Shown here in pieces: positions 53,943 to 63,520 of a DNA stretch of 64,000 bases. The position numbers and the translations under genes were made by a program. Numbering within the stretch: the stretch's first letter is position 1; every line of letters starts with the position of its first letter. The notes beneath the pieces were generated by a model. That model had not been told where the DNA came from, did no database searches, and worked only from the letters and a program-made list of their open reading frames with translations. The stretch comes from Yinghuangia seranimata (GTDB lineage: Bacteria > Actinomycetota > Actinomycetes > Streptomycetales > Streptomycetaceae): positions 62,001-126,000 of the forward strand of contig NZ_JASAOI010000022.1 in NCBI RefSeq assembly GCF_029953285.1, in the 5' to 3' direction.

Positions 53943-56534
53943 TCAGCGGGCGCCCGCGGTCTCCCCGTCGATCAATGCGCTGACCCCGGTGATCAATTCC
54001 TGGGTGCGGTTGAACAGTTCCGGCCAGTTCGGCCCGTCCGTGCCCGCCTTGTTCAGCGCCGCGAGCCGGTCCTGGCGCCACGCCTTCTGGCCCCGCACCG
54101 CCTCGTCCATGACCCCGGCGTACAGCGTGTACAGCCGCTCGGAGACCTGCTCGGAGAACCCGGACAGCACCTGCTCCACCGCCGGCTCCAGCGCCTTCGC
54201 GGCCGCCGCGCGCTGCCCGTCGGTCAGCGACCCCGACTTCACCTCGCCCAGCACCATGCCGCCGACCGACGCCGCCATGCCCGCGCCCATCGGCATCGAC
54301 AGACCGCCGGTGAGCGGGATCAGCAGCATGCCGAGCACCGCGATACCGCTCGGGCCGATGCGCCACGCCAGCTTGCGGCTCTTGAGGTCCTTCAGACCCA
54401 GGTCCTCGGCCTCGTTCAGCTCGAAGTCGGTCGACAACTGCTCGGCCTTGTCGACCTTGAGCTGGGTGCCCTTGCCGAAGTGCCGCTTCATCTGCGCGTC
54501 GAGCCACTGCAGGTCGGCCTGCACGCTGGAGTGCAGCTGGCCCTCGTACTTCTTGGCCATGCCGGTGAGTTCGCGGCGCAGCCGGAACGGCAGGTCGCGC
54601 TCCCACCACGTCTTCGGGTCGGGGGTGCGCTCCATCTCGTAGCTCAGCACCCCCATCAGCTCCTCCTGCGAGGTCGCCAGGTGCTCGCGGAACTTCTCGG
54701 CGGTGGTGCTGCGGCGTTTCTGCAGCTCGACGCGGACCTTGCCCCACTCGGCGGTCATGTTGTCGATCTGGACCTCGGCCTCCTCGGCCGCGCGCCGCTT
54801 GTCCTCCTCGCTGAGCGCGCTGTCCGCGACACCGCCGCGGGCCAGTTCGCCCATCTCCTCGAGCAGCGCCAGCAGCTGGCCCGCGGTCTGCCGGGCGCGC
54901 ATCGCGCGGCGCCCGCCCGACTGCGCGTACTCCTCGAGTCGCGCGCGCACCGCGGCGATCGGCGCGGAGTCCTCGCGGTGCGGGCCCGCGAGCACCTCCA
55001 GCACCGGCGAGATGCGCCGCACCCGGCCGCCGAGGTAGTCGACGATGTCCTCGCGCTCGTCCTCGTCGACGGTGTCCAGCTTGGAGACGACCACCGTGAT
55101 CCGCGGCACGTGCCGGGCGATGACCTCCTCCTCCAGGAACGAGGTCTCCGAGATGCCCAGCGGCGCGCTCGCCGACACCACCATGAACACCGCGTCGCTC
55201 GCGGCGACGGTACGCCGGACCAGGTCCTGCGCCTTGTCGTCGTCGGTGTCGCCGGCCAGCCCCGCGTTGACGCCCGGCGTGTCGACGATCTCGACGTCCA
55301 GACGCGCCAGTTCCGGGTCCTCGACGAGCACCCGCACGCCGACGAGCGCGTCGTCGCCGGTGGCCGCCGCAGCCGCCTCGACGGCGTCCCACGACGACGC
55401 CAGCGCCGGCCGCGGCTCGCTGCGCCCGTCCGCGAACTGCAGCTCCAGGCGGGCCTCCGGGCCGGGCGCGACGACCACCGGCACGCGCGTGTGCCGGCCC
55501 TCGGGGACCACCTTCGCCCCGAGCAGCCGGTTCACCAGCGACGACTTGCCGCGCCCGAACTCGCCGATGACCGCGATGCGGAAGCCCGGGCGGCGCATCC
55601 GCGTGCGCAGCCGGTCGATCTCCGTGCTCACCTGGGACAGGCCGAAGCGGTCGGCCAGCTCCTGAGCCTCGGCGATCGGCGTACTGAGCGCGGCACCCGA
55701 CGACTTCACCAGGCCCGGCGATCCGGCGGAGCCGACCGCCTGCCCGGTGCGCGCCGCGGGTGCCGCGGCGACGGCCCGCTGGGGTGGAACGCCCGCCGAG
55801 GACGGACCGGTGGCACGCGCGGGCGGGGCCCCCGCCCCCCGAGGCGCGGCACCGGCCGGGGCCGCCTGCGTCGCAGCGGGACGCTGCGGCGCGGTCCTCG
55901 ACGGGCCGGGTAGACCTGCGGAGCCGGCGTCGGCGGACCCGGCCGCCGAACGCGAACGCGCCTCGCGGCCCGCGCCGTTCGGCGCCACCTGCAGCCACGC
56001 CCGGGTGCTCGGCACCAGCACGTGGTAGATCGGGTACGCGGCGCGCGGCAGCACCTGCGCATACGCGCGGGTGAGCAGCTTCAGGTCGCGCTCGACCGGC
56101 TCGGACACGAACCGGGTCAGCGTCTGGAAGAACCGCGCGCGGGCGGCCAGCGCCTCGGCCTGCATGGACAGGTTCCACGCCGACTCGTGCCCGGCGCCCT
56201 TGGCGAGCATCGCGGCGACGTCGGCGTTGTCGGCGAGCGCGACGTGCGAAAGCACCTTCTGCGAAGGCCACTCCCACGAGACGGCGCCCCACGCGGGGGA
56301 GACGTCGATGACGGGCGCCTGCGGGGTGCGGCGGCCCACGGCGACGAGCGCGGTCAGCGTCCAGGCGCCGTCCACCCGCTCGGGCACCGGCGGCAGGGCG
56401 ATCGACCCGCCCTTGAGCCAGCCCCTCAGTTCGGCGCTGCGGTGGATGCCGCCGAGCAGGCCGGCCACACCCGCCTGACGGCGCGGCTGGGACTGGGCGA
56501 CGCGGGCGTTGACGGCCTCACGGTCGATGGTCAC
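53943..56534 (-). CDS. dynamin-like GTPase 2 with extra N-terminal domain
   Basis: 863 residues. Residues 1-185 form a helical domain of unknown type (WLKGGSIALPPVPERVDGAWTLTALVAVGRRTPQAPVIDVSPAWG; NLSMQAEALAARARFF). A disordered Pro/Ala/Arg linker spans about 185-290. The G domain then has GEFGRGKSS (324-332), DTPGVNAGLAGDTDDD and VVSKLDTVDEDE (SKLD as G4). Helical stalk follows, with a hydrophobic stretch at about 730-762 (GIAVLGMLLIPLTGGLSMPMGAGMAASVGGMVLG). GTG 56534 was chosen at the beginning of the ordered sequence; the longer open frame upstream crosses the C homopolymer and is low-complexity. Confidence 0.87.
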   Translation of the reverse strand: MTIDREAVNARVAQSQPRRQAGVAGLLGGIHRSAELRGWLKGGSIALPPVPERVDGAWTLTALVAVGRRTPQAPVIDVSPAWGAVSWEWPSQKVLSHVALADNADVAAMLAKGAGHESAWNLSMQAEALAARARFFQTLTRFVSEPVERDLKLLTRAYAQVLPRAAYPIYHVLVPSTRAWLQVAPNGAGREARSRSAAGSADAGSAGLPGPSRTAPQRPAATQAAPAGAAPRGAGAPPARATGPSSAGVPPQRAVAAAPAARTGQAVGSAGSPGLVKSSGAALSTPIAEAQELADRFGLSQVSTEIDRLRTRMRRPGFRIAVIGEFGRGKSSLVNRLLGAKVVPEGRHTRVPVVVAPGPEARLELQFADGRSEPRPALASSWDAVEAAAAATGDDALVGVRVLVEDPELARLDVEIVDTPGVNAGLAGDTDDDKAQDLVRRTVAASDAVFMVVSASAPLGISETSFLEEEVIARHVPRITVVVSKLDTVDEDEREDIVDYLGGRVRRISPVLEVLAGPHREDSAPIAAVRARLEEYAQSGGRRAMRARQTAGQLLALLEEMGELARGGVADSALSEEDKRRAAEEAEVQIDNMTAEWGKVRVELQKRRSTTAEKFREHLATSQEELMGVLSYEMERTPDPKTWWERDLPFRLRRELTGMAKKYEGQLHSSVQADLQWLDAQMKRHFGKGTQLKVDKAEQLSTDFELNEAEDLGLKDLKSRKLAWRIGPSGIAVLGMLLIPLTGGLSMPMGAGMAASVGGMVLGEVKSGSLTDGQRAAAAKALEPAVEQVLSGFSEQVSERLYTLYAGVMDEAVRGQKAWRQDRLAALNKAGTDGPNWPELFNRTQELITGVSALIDGETAGAR

Positions 56535-56689
56535 GGAGGTGTTCCTCTCCCAATTAAGTCTGGTTGGAGCGAATACGGGCGGGTGCGGTCGGCGCGCGTC
56601 GGGGGACGCTGGGGGGCGTGCCGCGCGGTACGGGGACGTGCGCGGACGTGGGGGCGGAGCGCCGGGCCGCACGGCCCGGTCGGCGGCGT

Positions 56690-56775
<86 letters not shown>

Positions 56776-56827
56776 ACGACCGCCTGGAGCCGGCCCCGGG
56801 CGTCCCCGGCGCGAGCCCCTAGGTGCG

Positions 56828-58663
56828 TCAGCTGCCGGCGGCGGCCGGAGCGTGCGCGATCACGGTCTGGTTGCCGCTGTCGGCCCACGCGTTGGTGAAG
56901 TCCTCGAGCGCGATGGCCTGGGTCTGACCCTCGGGCCAGCTCGGGTCGTTCACGATGACGTACGCGGAACCGTCGGGCTGCACGTCGACGCCGGTCACCC
57001 ACACGGTGTTCATCAGCGGCGGGTTCTGCTCGATCGGCTGGCCGGTCACCGCGTCGTGCAGCGCGTCGCCGGTCTCGTTGGTGTCGACGACCGCGATGAC
57101 CTGGTCGCCGTGGTCCAGCGCGTTGATGATCGTGTCGACGTTCGCGTCGTACACCGTCGTGGTCTCGATGCCGTGCATCTCCAGCAGGCCGCCCACGTCG
57201 GTGTTGAGCATGCCGCCCTGCGCCTGGTCCCACAGGCCGCCGGCCTGGGCCTGCTGCAGGAACGCCTGCTCGTTGTACGGCTCGCCGGTCATCGCCTCGA
57301 CGATGCCGCCCTCGACGGCGAGCGGCGCGTGCGCCGGGTCCTCGACACCGTGGAAGAACTGCGCGGCGTGCGCCGGGTCGCCCGAGCCGTCGAAGTCGGC
57401 CAGGGCCCACTCGGGCGAGTAGTGCGAGATCTCGAACGAGTTGTACGGCGCGTCGGCGGCCGGGTCGTGGCCGTCGTAGTGCGGCTCGACCGGCAGGTGC
57501 GAGTCGTGCGTGTCGTGCGTCGGCGCGGGGGCCTCGTGCGTGTCGTGGGCCGGAGCCGGGGCCTCGTGCGGCTCGGGCGCGACGACCGGCGCCGCCTCGT
57601 GCGTGTCGGGCGAGTCGTCGACCGGGGCGTAGGTGTCGGCGTCCGCGCTGCCGTCGTAGGAAATGTCGGCCGGGTCGCCGGAGTACACGTCGCCGTCGAT
57701 CGTGACGTCCACGTCGATGTAGATCGAGTACGCGTCGTACGAGGCGTCGCCGAAGCAGCCGTCGTAGACGTCGAAGTCACCGCCGTACGGGCCCTGCTCG
57801 TACGGGTTGTAGTTCGGGTCGCCGTACGGGTCGTAGCCGGGGTCGTAGCCGTCCGTCGCGAACGGGTCCTCGTACGGGTACTCGGTCGGCATCTGCTCGG
57901 GGTCGTAGCCCTCGTAGCCGTTGTGCGGGGCCGGGCCGTCGTGCGGGGCGTGACCGTCGTGCGGGACCGGCTCGGCGTACGGATCGTCCGACACGTCGGT
58001 CGGGCCGTCGTAGACGTGGCCGTTCTCGGCGTAGTAGTGGTCGTAGCTCGGGTCGGACGGGTCCAGGCCCACGTTCGGGTCGTTCGGGTCGTGCCCGGCG
58101 GCCTGCGCGTCCGTCTGGTCCTGGAGGTCCTGCTGCGCACCCGGGTCGGTGTTGTCGTACGGGTCGCCGTACGGGTCGTCGGTGCCGGGCTCGACGACGT
58201 CCAGCGGCGTGCCGTCCGGGTTCAGGCCGTGCGCGGCGGCGTCGTCGACCTGGTCCTGGATCCACGGGTCGGTGTGGCTCGGGTTGGTCGCCCACTCGGG
58301 CGGCTCGACCGGCGAGCCGTCCGGGTTGAGGTCGCCCTGCGCCTCCGAGTCGGCCGGGTTGTACACCGAGGAGTCGTCCAGCGCGGGCCCGGAGATGTCG
58401 CCGTCGAGGCTGGCGGCCGGGTCGTCCAGCGCCGGGCCGGAGATGTCGCCGTCGAGGTTCGCGGCCGGGTCGCTCGGCTGGAAGTCGGAGCCGGGCGGGA
58501 CGTCGTCGCTGAAGTCGATCTGGTCCAGGTCGCCGCCGATCGAACCGGTCTCCCAGAGCTGGTCGTTGCCGGGCTCGTCGCCGAACGAGTGGTCCATCGA
58601 CGTGTCGTCGTAGCCACCGCTGTCGAGACCGTCGTAGGCGTCGTCGTGGTAGTGCTCGGTCAT
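56828..58663 (-). CDS. acidic repeat protein with degenerate C39-peptidase-like C-terminal domain
   Basis: 611 residues. About 1-390 is extremely Asp/Gly/Tyr/Pro-rich (duplicated DGDISGPALDDPAASL-type units, many DPYGDP and YDPGYDP segments) and should be disordered. Residues about 410-611 resemble a C39-like papain fold: AHAPLAVEGGIVEAMTG, AQAGGLWDQAQGGMLNTDVGGLLEMHGI, VIAVVDTNE, VWVTGVDVQPDGSAYVIVNDP, IALEDFTNAWADS. By recalled alignment the catalytic Cys is His445 and the His is Asn552, so it is probably inactive. No signal peptide. ATG 58663 overlaps the stop of dynamin 3 (ATGA), so they are translationally coupled. It holds the place that IniB has in iniBAC. Confidence 0.75.
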   Translation of the reverse strand: MTEHYHDDAYDGLDSGGYDDTSMDHSFGDEPGNDQLWETGSIGGDLDQIDFSDDVPPGSDFQPSDPAANLDGDISGPALDDPAASLDGDISGPALDDSSVYNPADSEAQGDLNPDGSPVEPPEWATNPSHTDPWIQDQVDDAAAHGLNPDGTPLDVVEPGTDDPYGDPYDNTDPGAQQDLQDQTDAQAAGHDPNDPNVGLDPSDPSYDHYYAENGHVYDGPTDVSDDPYAEPVPHDGHAPHDGPAPHNGYEGYDPEQMPTEYPYEDPFATDGYDPGYDPYGDPNYNPYEQGPYGGDFDVYDGCFGDASYDAYSIYIDVDVTIDGDVYSGDPADISYDGSADADTYAPVDDSPDTHEAAPVVAPEPHEAPAPAHDTHEAPAPTHDTHDSHLPVEPHYDGHDPAADAPYNSFEISHYSPEWALADFDGSGDPAHAAQFFHGVEDPAHAPLAVEGGIVEAMTGEPYNEQAFLQQAQAGGLWDQAQGGMLNTDVGGLLEMHGIETTTVYDANVDTIINALDHGDQVIAVVDTNETGDALHDAVTGQPIEQNPPLMNTVWVTGVDVQPDGSAYVIVNDPSWPEGQTQAIALEDFTNAWADSGNQTVIAHAPAAAGS

Positions 58664-60855
58664 ATTCGGGAACCCCCCCGAGTAGTGAGGCGTTCGCGCT
58701 GGGCGTTCACCGTCGCGCGCCGCCTTTCCGTTTGCCTGCTCGCGTCCTGCAGCAGGGTCCTGCGCGCCGCGAGGATGGCCTCGCTGCGGTGGTGCTCGGC
58801 CACCAGCTCGGCGACCGTCCGCTCGTACGTGGCCCGGTACTGCTCCACGTGCGCCCGCACCGTCTCCGCGTAGTGCTCGGTCGCGGTCTCGATGGCCTCG
58901 CCGATCTGCCGGGCCAGCCCGGTCGCGACCGTCTGGAGAGTCTGATGCATTTCGGCCCGCGCGTGGTTCCGCAGCGCGTGCATGTCCGTGGTCGCCAGCG
59001 AGTCGGCGATCCGGGCCGCGAACCCCCCGAGACCACCGCGTGTTTGGGCGTCCGGAGGCGGGGGAGGCGCGACCGGCGGTTGAGGCGGATATGCGGGGGG
59101 TCTGTCCGGAATAGGTGGCCGGAATTGCCCTGATCCGCCCGGCGGTTGGGGTGGCGGCAGGGTCGGCTTCGCGGGCACCCCGGGGGGCTGGGGAGGCCCG
59201 CTCGGCTGAGGCGGGGAGGCGAACCATTGGTCGACTCCGGAGCCGATCGGTCCTGATCTTGTTGCCTGGCGGCGAACCGCCCGTAGCTGTTGTGTGACAC
59301 CCGAGACGTTGGACTCGTACGCCTGAAGGGCGTTCTTCGCCAACTGCTGCCCGGACACCACGGTGATCTTGGGCCGGGCGAGGCGCACCGCCTCCTGGTC
59401 GAGCTTGGCGTACTCGGCCTCGAACGCCGTCTCGACGACGCCCTCGGCCTCGCGCGCGCCGTCGGCCAGCGCCGAGGTCACGGCCTTCTGCACGACGTCG
59501 CCGATCCGCGGCAGGTCGCGCCGGATCAGGTCGGGCACGTCGGAGCGGATGACCCGGCGTACCGCGTCGGGATGCGGCGCGGCGTCGATCGCGTCGTCGA
59601 TCGCGCGGTGGATGTACTGCTGCCACTGCGCGGCCATCGCGCCCACCGCGCGCCGGGCGTTCTCCGCGCCCGCGTCGACCAGCAGGCCGGCGCGGACGCC
59701 GAGCCGGGACGCGAAGCCGGCGAGGTCGGAGATGCGCGCCGCCCCGAGCTCGGCCTCCTCGGTGTCCAGCCGCCGTTGCGCGTCGGCCAGTTCCGTGCCC
59801 AGCTCGCCGAGCACGTCCTCCAGCAGCCGCAGCAGGTGGTCGGACACCGCGATGATGCGCTGGCGCTGCATGGCGTCCCGCAGCCGGGCGAGGAACGCGG
59901 GGAACGCGTCGGCCCAGTACTCCTGTTCCGGTCCGCGCAGCGGCCGCCCGGTGGCGCGGCGCAGCACCGCGTCGGCGGCGACGCCCTCGACGACGACGTC
60001 GTCGACGCCGAGCATCCGCGCGTAGCGGCGGCGCACGTGGTTGAGCAGGTCGTCGTGCTCGTCGTCCTCGACGTGGTCCATCTTCGTGACCAGGAAGACG
60101 CAGCGGCGCAGCAGCGCGGGGTCGAGCGCGTCGGTCAGGAAGTCGGTCAGCGACGTGGACGCGGGCGACGCCGACGGGCTGAGCACGGCGGCCAGGTCGG
60201 CCTCTTCGCGCATCACCTCGGTGGTGATGTCGGTGTGCCCGACCTCGGCGTTGGTGCCGGGGGTGTCGATGATCACCAGGCCGTCGCGCAGCGGCGTGGC
60301 CGGGTGCCGCACCTCGAGGTAGGCGAGGTGCGGCGCGATGCGCTCGTCGGCGGTCAGCAGCGACAGGATGCCGGCGGTGTCGTCAGGCACGCGCAGGTAC
60401 GGCGCGAGGTGCAGGAGCATGCGCCCGAGCGGGCTCGCGGCGCCCGCGGTGCGGCCGGCGGGGTAGATGTAGCGGATCCCGTCGTTGCGGAACCGGACTT
60501 CGAGCGTGAACTCGGGTCCGTGCGTGATCCGGGTCGCGGCGGCGGTGGTGCGCAGCGCCGAGGTGGGGAGCAGGTCCTCGCCGAGCAGCGCGTTGATGAA
60601 GGTGCTTTTTCCGGCCGAGAACTCGCCGATGACCGCGAGGTAGTAGCGGTCGTCGTTGAGGCGTTGTTCGACGGCCTGGACGCGTTTGGTGAGCTCGGCG
60701 AGCCGGTCGCGGTCGGCGACGGTGCGGCGGACCAGGCGCAGCGCGAAGTCGAGGTGATCGGACACCTCGGTGAGCGCTTCGATCGTGTCGAGGCGTTCGT
60801 CGCGCCCGACCTCGGACCGGGATCCGTCCGGCCCATGAGACATTCCCACGTGCAT
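58660..60855 (-). CDS. dynamin-like GTPase 3 with Pro-rich insert, no membrane segment
   Basis: 731 residues. The G domain has GEFSAGKST (77-85), switch TTAAATRI, DTPGTNAEVGHTD (197-) and VTKMDHVEDDE (TKMD 257-260). A helical stalk follows, then a Pro-rich insert (about 545-615: PPQPSGPPQPPGVPAKP, PPQPPVAPPPPP) and a C-terminal helical part (LRNHARAEMHQTLQTVATGLARQIGEAIE). No hydrophobic hairpin is seen, unlike dynamins 1 and 2; it may reach membranes through its partners. First gene of the minus-strand set; the ATG has GGGGAG upstream. The stop overlaps the acidic-protein start by 4 bases. Confidence 0.9.
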   Translation of the reverse strand: MHVGMSHGPDGSRSEVGRDERLDTIEALTEVSDHLDFALRLVRRTVADRDRLAELTKRVQAVEQRLNDDRYYLAVIGEFSAGKSTFINALLGEDLLPTSALRTTAAATRITHGPEFTLEVRFRNDGIRYIYPAGRTAGAASPLGRMLLHLAPYLRVPDDTAGILSLLTADERIAPHLAYLEVRHPATPLRDGLVIIDTPGTNAEVGHTDITTEVMREEADLAAVLSPSASPASTSLTDFLTDALDPALLRRCVFLVTKMDHVEDDEHDDLLNHVRRRYARMLGVDDVVVEGVAADAVLRRATGRPLRGPEQEYWADAFPAFLARLRDAMQRQRIIAVSDHLLRLLEDVLGELGTELADAQRRLDTEEAELGAARISDLAGFASRLGVRAGLLVDAGAENARRAVGAMAAQWQQYIHRAIDDAIDAAPHPDAVRRVIRSDVPDLIRRDLPRIGDVVQKAVTSALADGAREAEGVVETAFEAEYAKLDQEAVRLARPKITVVSGQQLAKNALQAYESNVSGVTQQLRAVRRQATRSGPIGSGVDQWFASPPQPSGPPQPPGVPAKPTLPPPQPPGGSGQFRPPIPDRPPAYPPQPPVAPPPPPDAQTRGGLGGFAARIADSLATTDMHALRNHARAEMHQTLQTVATGLARQIGEAIETATEHYAETVRAHVEQYRATYERTVAELVAEHHRSEAILAARRTLLQDASRQTERRRATVNAQRERLTTRGGSRI

Positions 60856-61080
60856 GGCTCCCCCCAGAGGGGGTCAGTCTGTCGAGTGCGAGTTACCCGC
60901 GTCAACGTGGGCGTCACGACGGGCGCGAGCCGTATCCAGGCGGCCGAAAAGCCACGGAGGAGTGCGGGTGCGGATCAAGGTACGGCCAAGCGCCGGCCAA
61001 GTCCGAGCCACAGGGGTCGACACCCGGACCGCAGCCAAATCCCCTCGCTACGATCACGCGGTTGAACATCTTGCGACCAC

Positions 61081-61102
61081 TTCCGACCGATTCGGGTCGG
61101 AA
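61081..61102. promoter_or_regulatory. inverted repeat between the dynamin operon and the lipoprotein array
   Basis: TTCCGACC (61081-61088) and GGTCGGAA (61095-61102) form perfect 8-base arms around a 6-base centre, 45 bases before the first lipoprotein gene and in the 292-base gap to dynamin 3. A candidate operator; the rest of the gap shows no gene. Confidence 0.45.
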
Positions 61103-61147
61103 TCGATGCAGATGTCGTCCCCCCACTGAACGAAGGACCACGAACCG

Positions 61148-61978
61148 ATGCGCTCTGCCCGCATGCGGCTGGCCGGTGCCGCCGTCGTCCCCCTCCTGCT
61201 CCTCGGCACCGCCTGCAAGTTCGGCTCCGACGACAAGAGCGACAAGAAGGACAGCACCGCCCAGAACGCCGGCGCGTCCGCCCCCGCCCAGGCCCCGGCC
61301 TCCAGCGCGCCCGCCCCCGCCGCGTCCCCGTCCGACACCGCGAAGGCCCCGGCCGGCAAGGCCCTCGACGCCGCGAAGCTCAAGACCACACTGCTCACCG
61401 CGAAGGACCTCCCGGCCGGCTGGTCGGTCGCCCCCGCGGCCAACGGCGGAACGCAGCCGGCGAAGATCACGCCGCCGGTCTGCCAGCCGATCTACGACCT
61501 GCTCTCCGGCGACGGCAAGCGCAACCCCGTCGCCCAGGCCACCGAGACCATGAAGGGCCCCGGCGACACCGGCGTCTACACGGTCCAGCTCGCCGAATTC
61601 GCGCCCGGCACCGCCCAGGAACTCCTGGACAAGGCCGCCGCGGTCGCCGACAACTCGACCAGCACGCCCTGCCTGGACTTCTCCGCGAAGGACGCCAAGG
61701 GCGTGGTCACGCTGTTCGAGCTGAACGTCACCACCGACAAGGTCGGCAAGCTCGGCGACGGCACCCTCAGCCTGCTGCTGACCTACGGCGACGAGAAGTC
61801 CATGAAGAACCCCTCCGAGGCCAACCCCAGCGGCATCCTGACCATCGTGCGCAGCGGCAACGCGCTCGTCGGCATCAGCGGCGTCGGCGACCCGACGACG
61901 GGCAACTTCCCCAAGGACCTGCCCAACACGATCCTCAAGACGCAGGTCGACAAGGTGGCCACGGCCCGCAAGGGCTGA
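61148..61978 (+). CDS. predicted lipoprotein, tandem family member 1
   Basis: 276 residues: signal region MRLAGAAVVPLLLLGTAC with lipidation Cys23 (Gly at -3, slightly unusual), then an Ala/Pro/Ser linker (about 35-75) and a domain beginning LLTAKDLPAGWSVAP, followed by PVCQPIYDLLSG, VYTVQLAEFAPGTAQELLDKA, CLDFSAKD and ILTIVRSGNALVGISG. The Cys pair and fold layout recall the PknH extracellular sensor-like domain of actinobacteria. Anchored outside the membrane; a ligand is not known. The domain is shared with the next two genes. Confidence 0.8.
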   Translation: MRSARMRLAGAAVVPLLLLGTACKFGSDDKSDKKDSTAQNAGASAPAQAPASSAPAPAASPSDTAKAPAGKALDAAKLKTTLLTAKDLPAGWSVAPAANGGTQPAKITPPVCQPIYDLLSGDGKRNPVAQATETMKGPGDTGVYTVQLAEFAPGTAQELLDKAAAVADNSTSTPCLDFSAKDAKGVVTLFELNVTTDKVGKLGDGTLSLLLTYGDEKSMKNPSEANPSGILTIVRSGNALVGISGVGDPTTGNFPKDLPNTILKTQVDKVATARKG

Positions 61979-62076
61979 CCCGACGGGCGGGGCCGCGTCG
62001 TCGTACGCGATGATGCGGCCCCGACTGCGTTGTTTCGTAGTTGTCCCGCAACGGACATCCGACGAGAGGAGCCGCG

Positions 62077-62958
62077 GTGCCCGCCCCTTCCGCGCCGCTG
62101 CGCCGCCTCGCCGCGAGCGCGGCCGCCGTCGCGGTGGCCGCCGCCGGAGCCGCCGGATGCCGGGCCGAGGCCGTGCGCGATCCGCTGGGCGCGGCGCTCG
62201 TGACCGCGAAGGACCTGCCCGACGGGTGGACGCCGACCACCAAGCTCCCCGACGACCGGACCGGCCCCGCGTCCCGCCCCGAATGCCAGCCGGTCGCCGA
62301 CCTCGTCCAAGGCGGCGGCGACCGAATACGCCCCGGCGCCACGGCCCGCACCGGCCTCGTCTCCCAACTCGCCCCGGCGGGCACCTTCGCGATCACCCTC
62401 CGCTCCTACGAACGCGGCGCCGCCGAAGCCCTCCTCACCGCGGGCCGCACGGCACTCCCAACCTGCGAAACGTTCGAAGTCCGCGACCCGAGCGGCGACG
62501 CCGACTACCGCCAGACCCTGACCCCCGCCCCAGGCCTCGGCGACGAAGCCCTCCACGGAACGGTCACCACCCGCCGCCGCGGCGCCGAACGCACCGTCAC
62601 GTACACGATCGTCCGCATCGGCGACGTGGTGGCCCAGTTCATGTCGTCCGACCCGAGCGCCTACGCCCCGGTCACGATCCCGGACGCGATAGTCCGCACC
62701 GCACTCGCCAAACTCCCCCCGCACGGCCGCCCGTCACCCCCGACGAGCACCCCCGCCGCCCCGACGGACACCAGGCCCGCGACGACCGCCCCTGCCGCCC
62801 CGACGGACACCAAGTCCCCGACGGCACCCGAGGGTTCCCCGCCGCCCGCGGCCAACCCGCCCGCGGCCCCGAGCGCTCCGACCGCCCCGGCGACACCGCC
62901 CCCGGACCCGGGGACGCCCCCAGCCCCGCCGACGACTGCCCCGACCCCGGCGGGATAA
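62077..62958 (+). CDS. predicted lipoprotein, tandem family member 2
   Basis: 293 residues: signal region with AAGC as the apparent lipobox (weak, Ala at -3), then ALVTAKDLPDGWTPTTKL, RPECQPVADLVQGGG, FAITLRSYERGAAEALLTAGRTALPTC and YTIVRIGDVVAQFMS. The same domain order as the gene at 61148, plus a Pro/Thr/Ala tail of about 80 residues not found there. GTG 62077 was chosen because GAGAGGAG lies upstream. Probably sits on the outer face of the membrane with the tail extending into the wall. Confidence 0.75.
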   Translation: MPAPSAPLRRLAASAAAVAVAAAGAAGCRAEAVRDPLGAALVTAKDLPDGWTPTTKLPDDRTGPASRPECQPVADLVQGGGDRIRPGATARTGLVSQLAPAGTFAITLRSYERGAAEALLTAGRTALPTCETFEVRDPSGDADYRQTLTPAPGLGDEALHGTVTTRRRGAERTVTYTIVRIGDVVAQFMSSDPSAYAPVTIPDAIVRTALAKLPPHGRPSPPTSTPAAPTDTRPATTAPAAPTDTKSPTAPEGSPPPAANPPAAPSAPTAPATPPPDPGTPPAPPTTAPTPAG

Positions 62959-63520
62959 CCGCGACAGACGGAACGAGGCGGCCAGCGCACAGGCACCGCT
63001 CCGTGCGGACCGGTGCGGGCCGCTGCGGTAGTCAGAGCCTCGCGTGCGCGCACATCGCCGCCCGACTCGCCGGCGGCTGAGGGGCCCCGCCGACCGCGGC
63101 CGAAGCGACCGCGGAACCGAGCGCGTTGCCCACACCGACGACCACGGACACCCCAACCACCCCGGCGGCGTGGCCCCGGCAGGATCCCCGGACAGCAGCG
63201 GGTCCTCTGCGGCGGTCAGAGCCTCGCACCCACATCGGCGCCCAACCCGTACTCGGTCGCACTTGGAGGACAGCGGGCTCTGACGGCCGTCCTGGCAACG
63301 CGGCGGAGCGAGCGCAGCGAGTGAGGGGGTGCTTAGGCCGAAGGAGGGGTCGGAGGGCCTGGTGCGGCCTCGTCGCGGCTCTGCTCGCGGAGGGGTCTCG
63401 TCGGGCTGGTGGGCTCGTCGGAGGGGTGGGGGCGGTGGGGGCTCGGGTGCGGGCGTGGGGGTTTGTGCGCGATGATGCCTAACTTGCCGCCGACCGCACC
63501 GTCCGTCGAGGGACCGTTTC
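62959..63520. other. gap with imperfect direct repeat, no gene seen
   Basis: 562 bases without a supported gene. Two related blocks, 63022-63068 and 63206-63249, share CTGCGG, GTCAGAGCCTCGC, CACATCG and CGCCC in order, about 184 bases apart. GAGGGA before 63521 is the ribosome site of the next gene. Confidence 0.45.
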
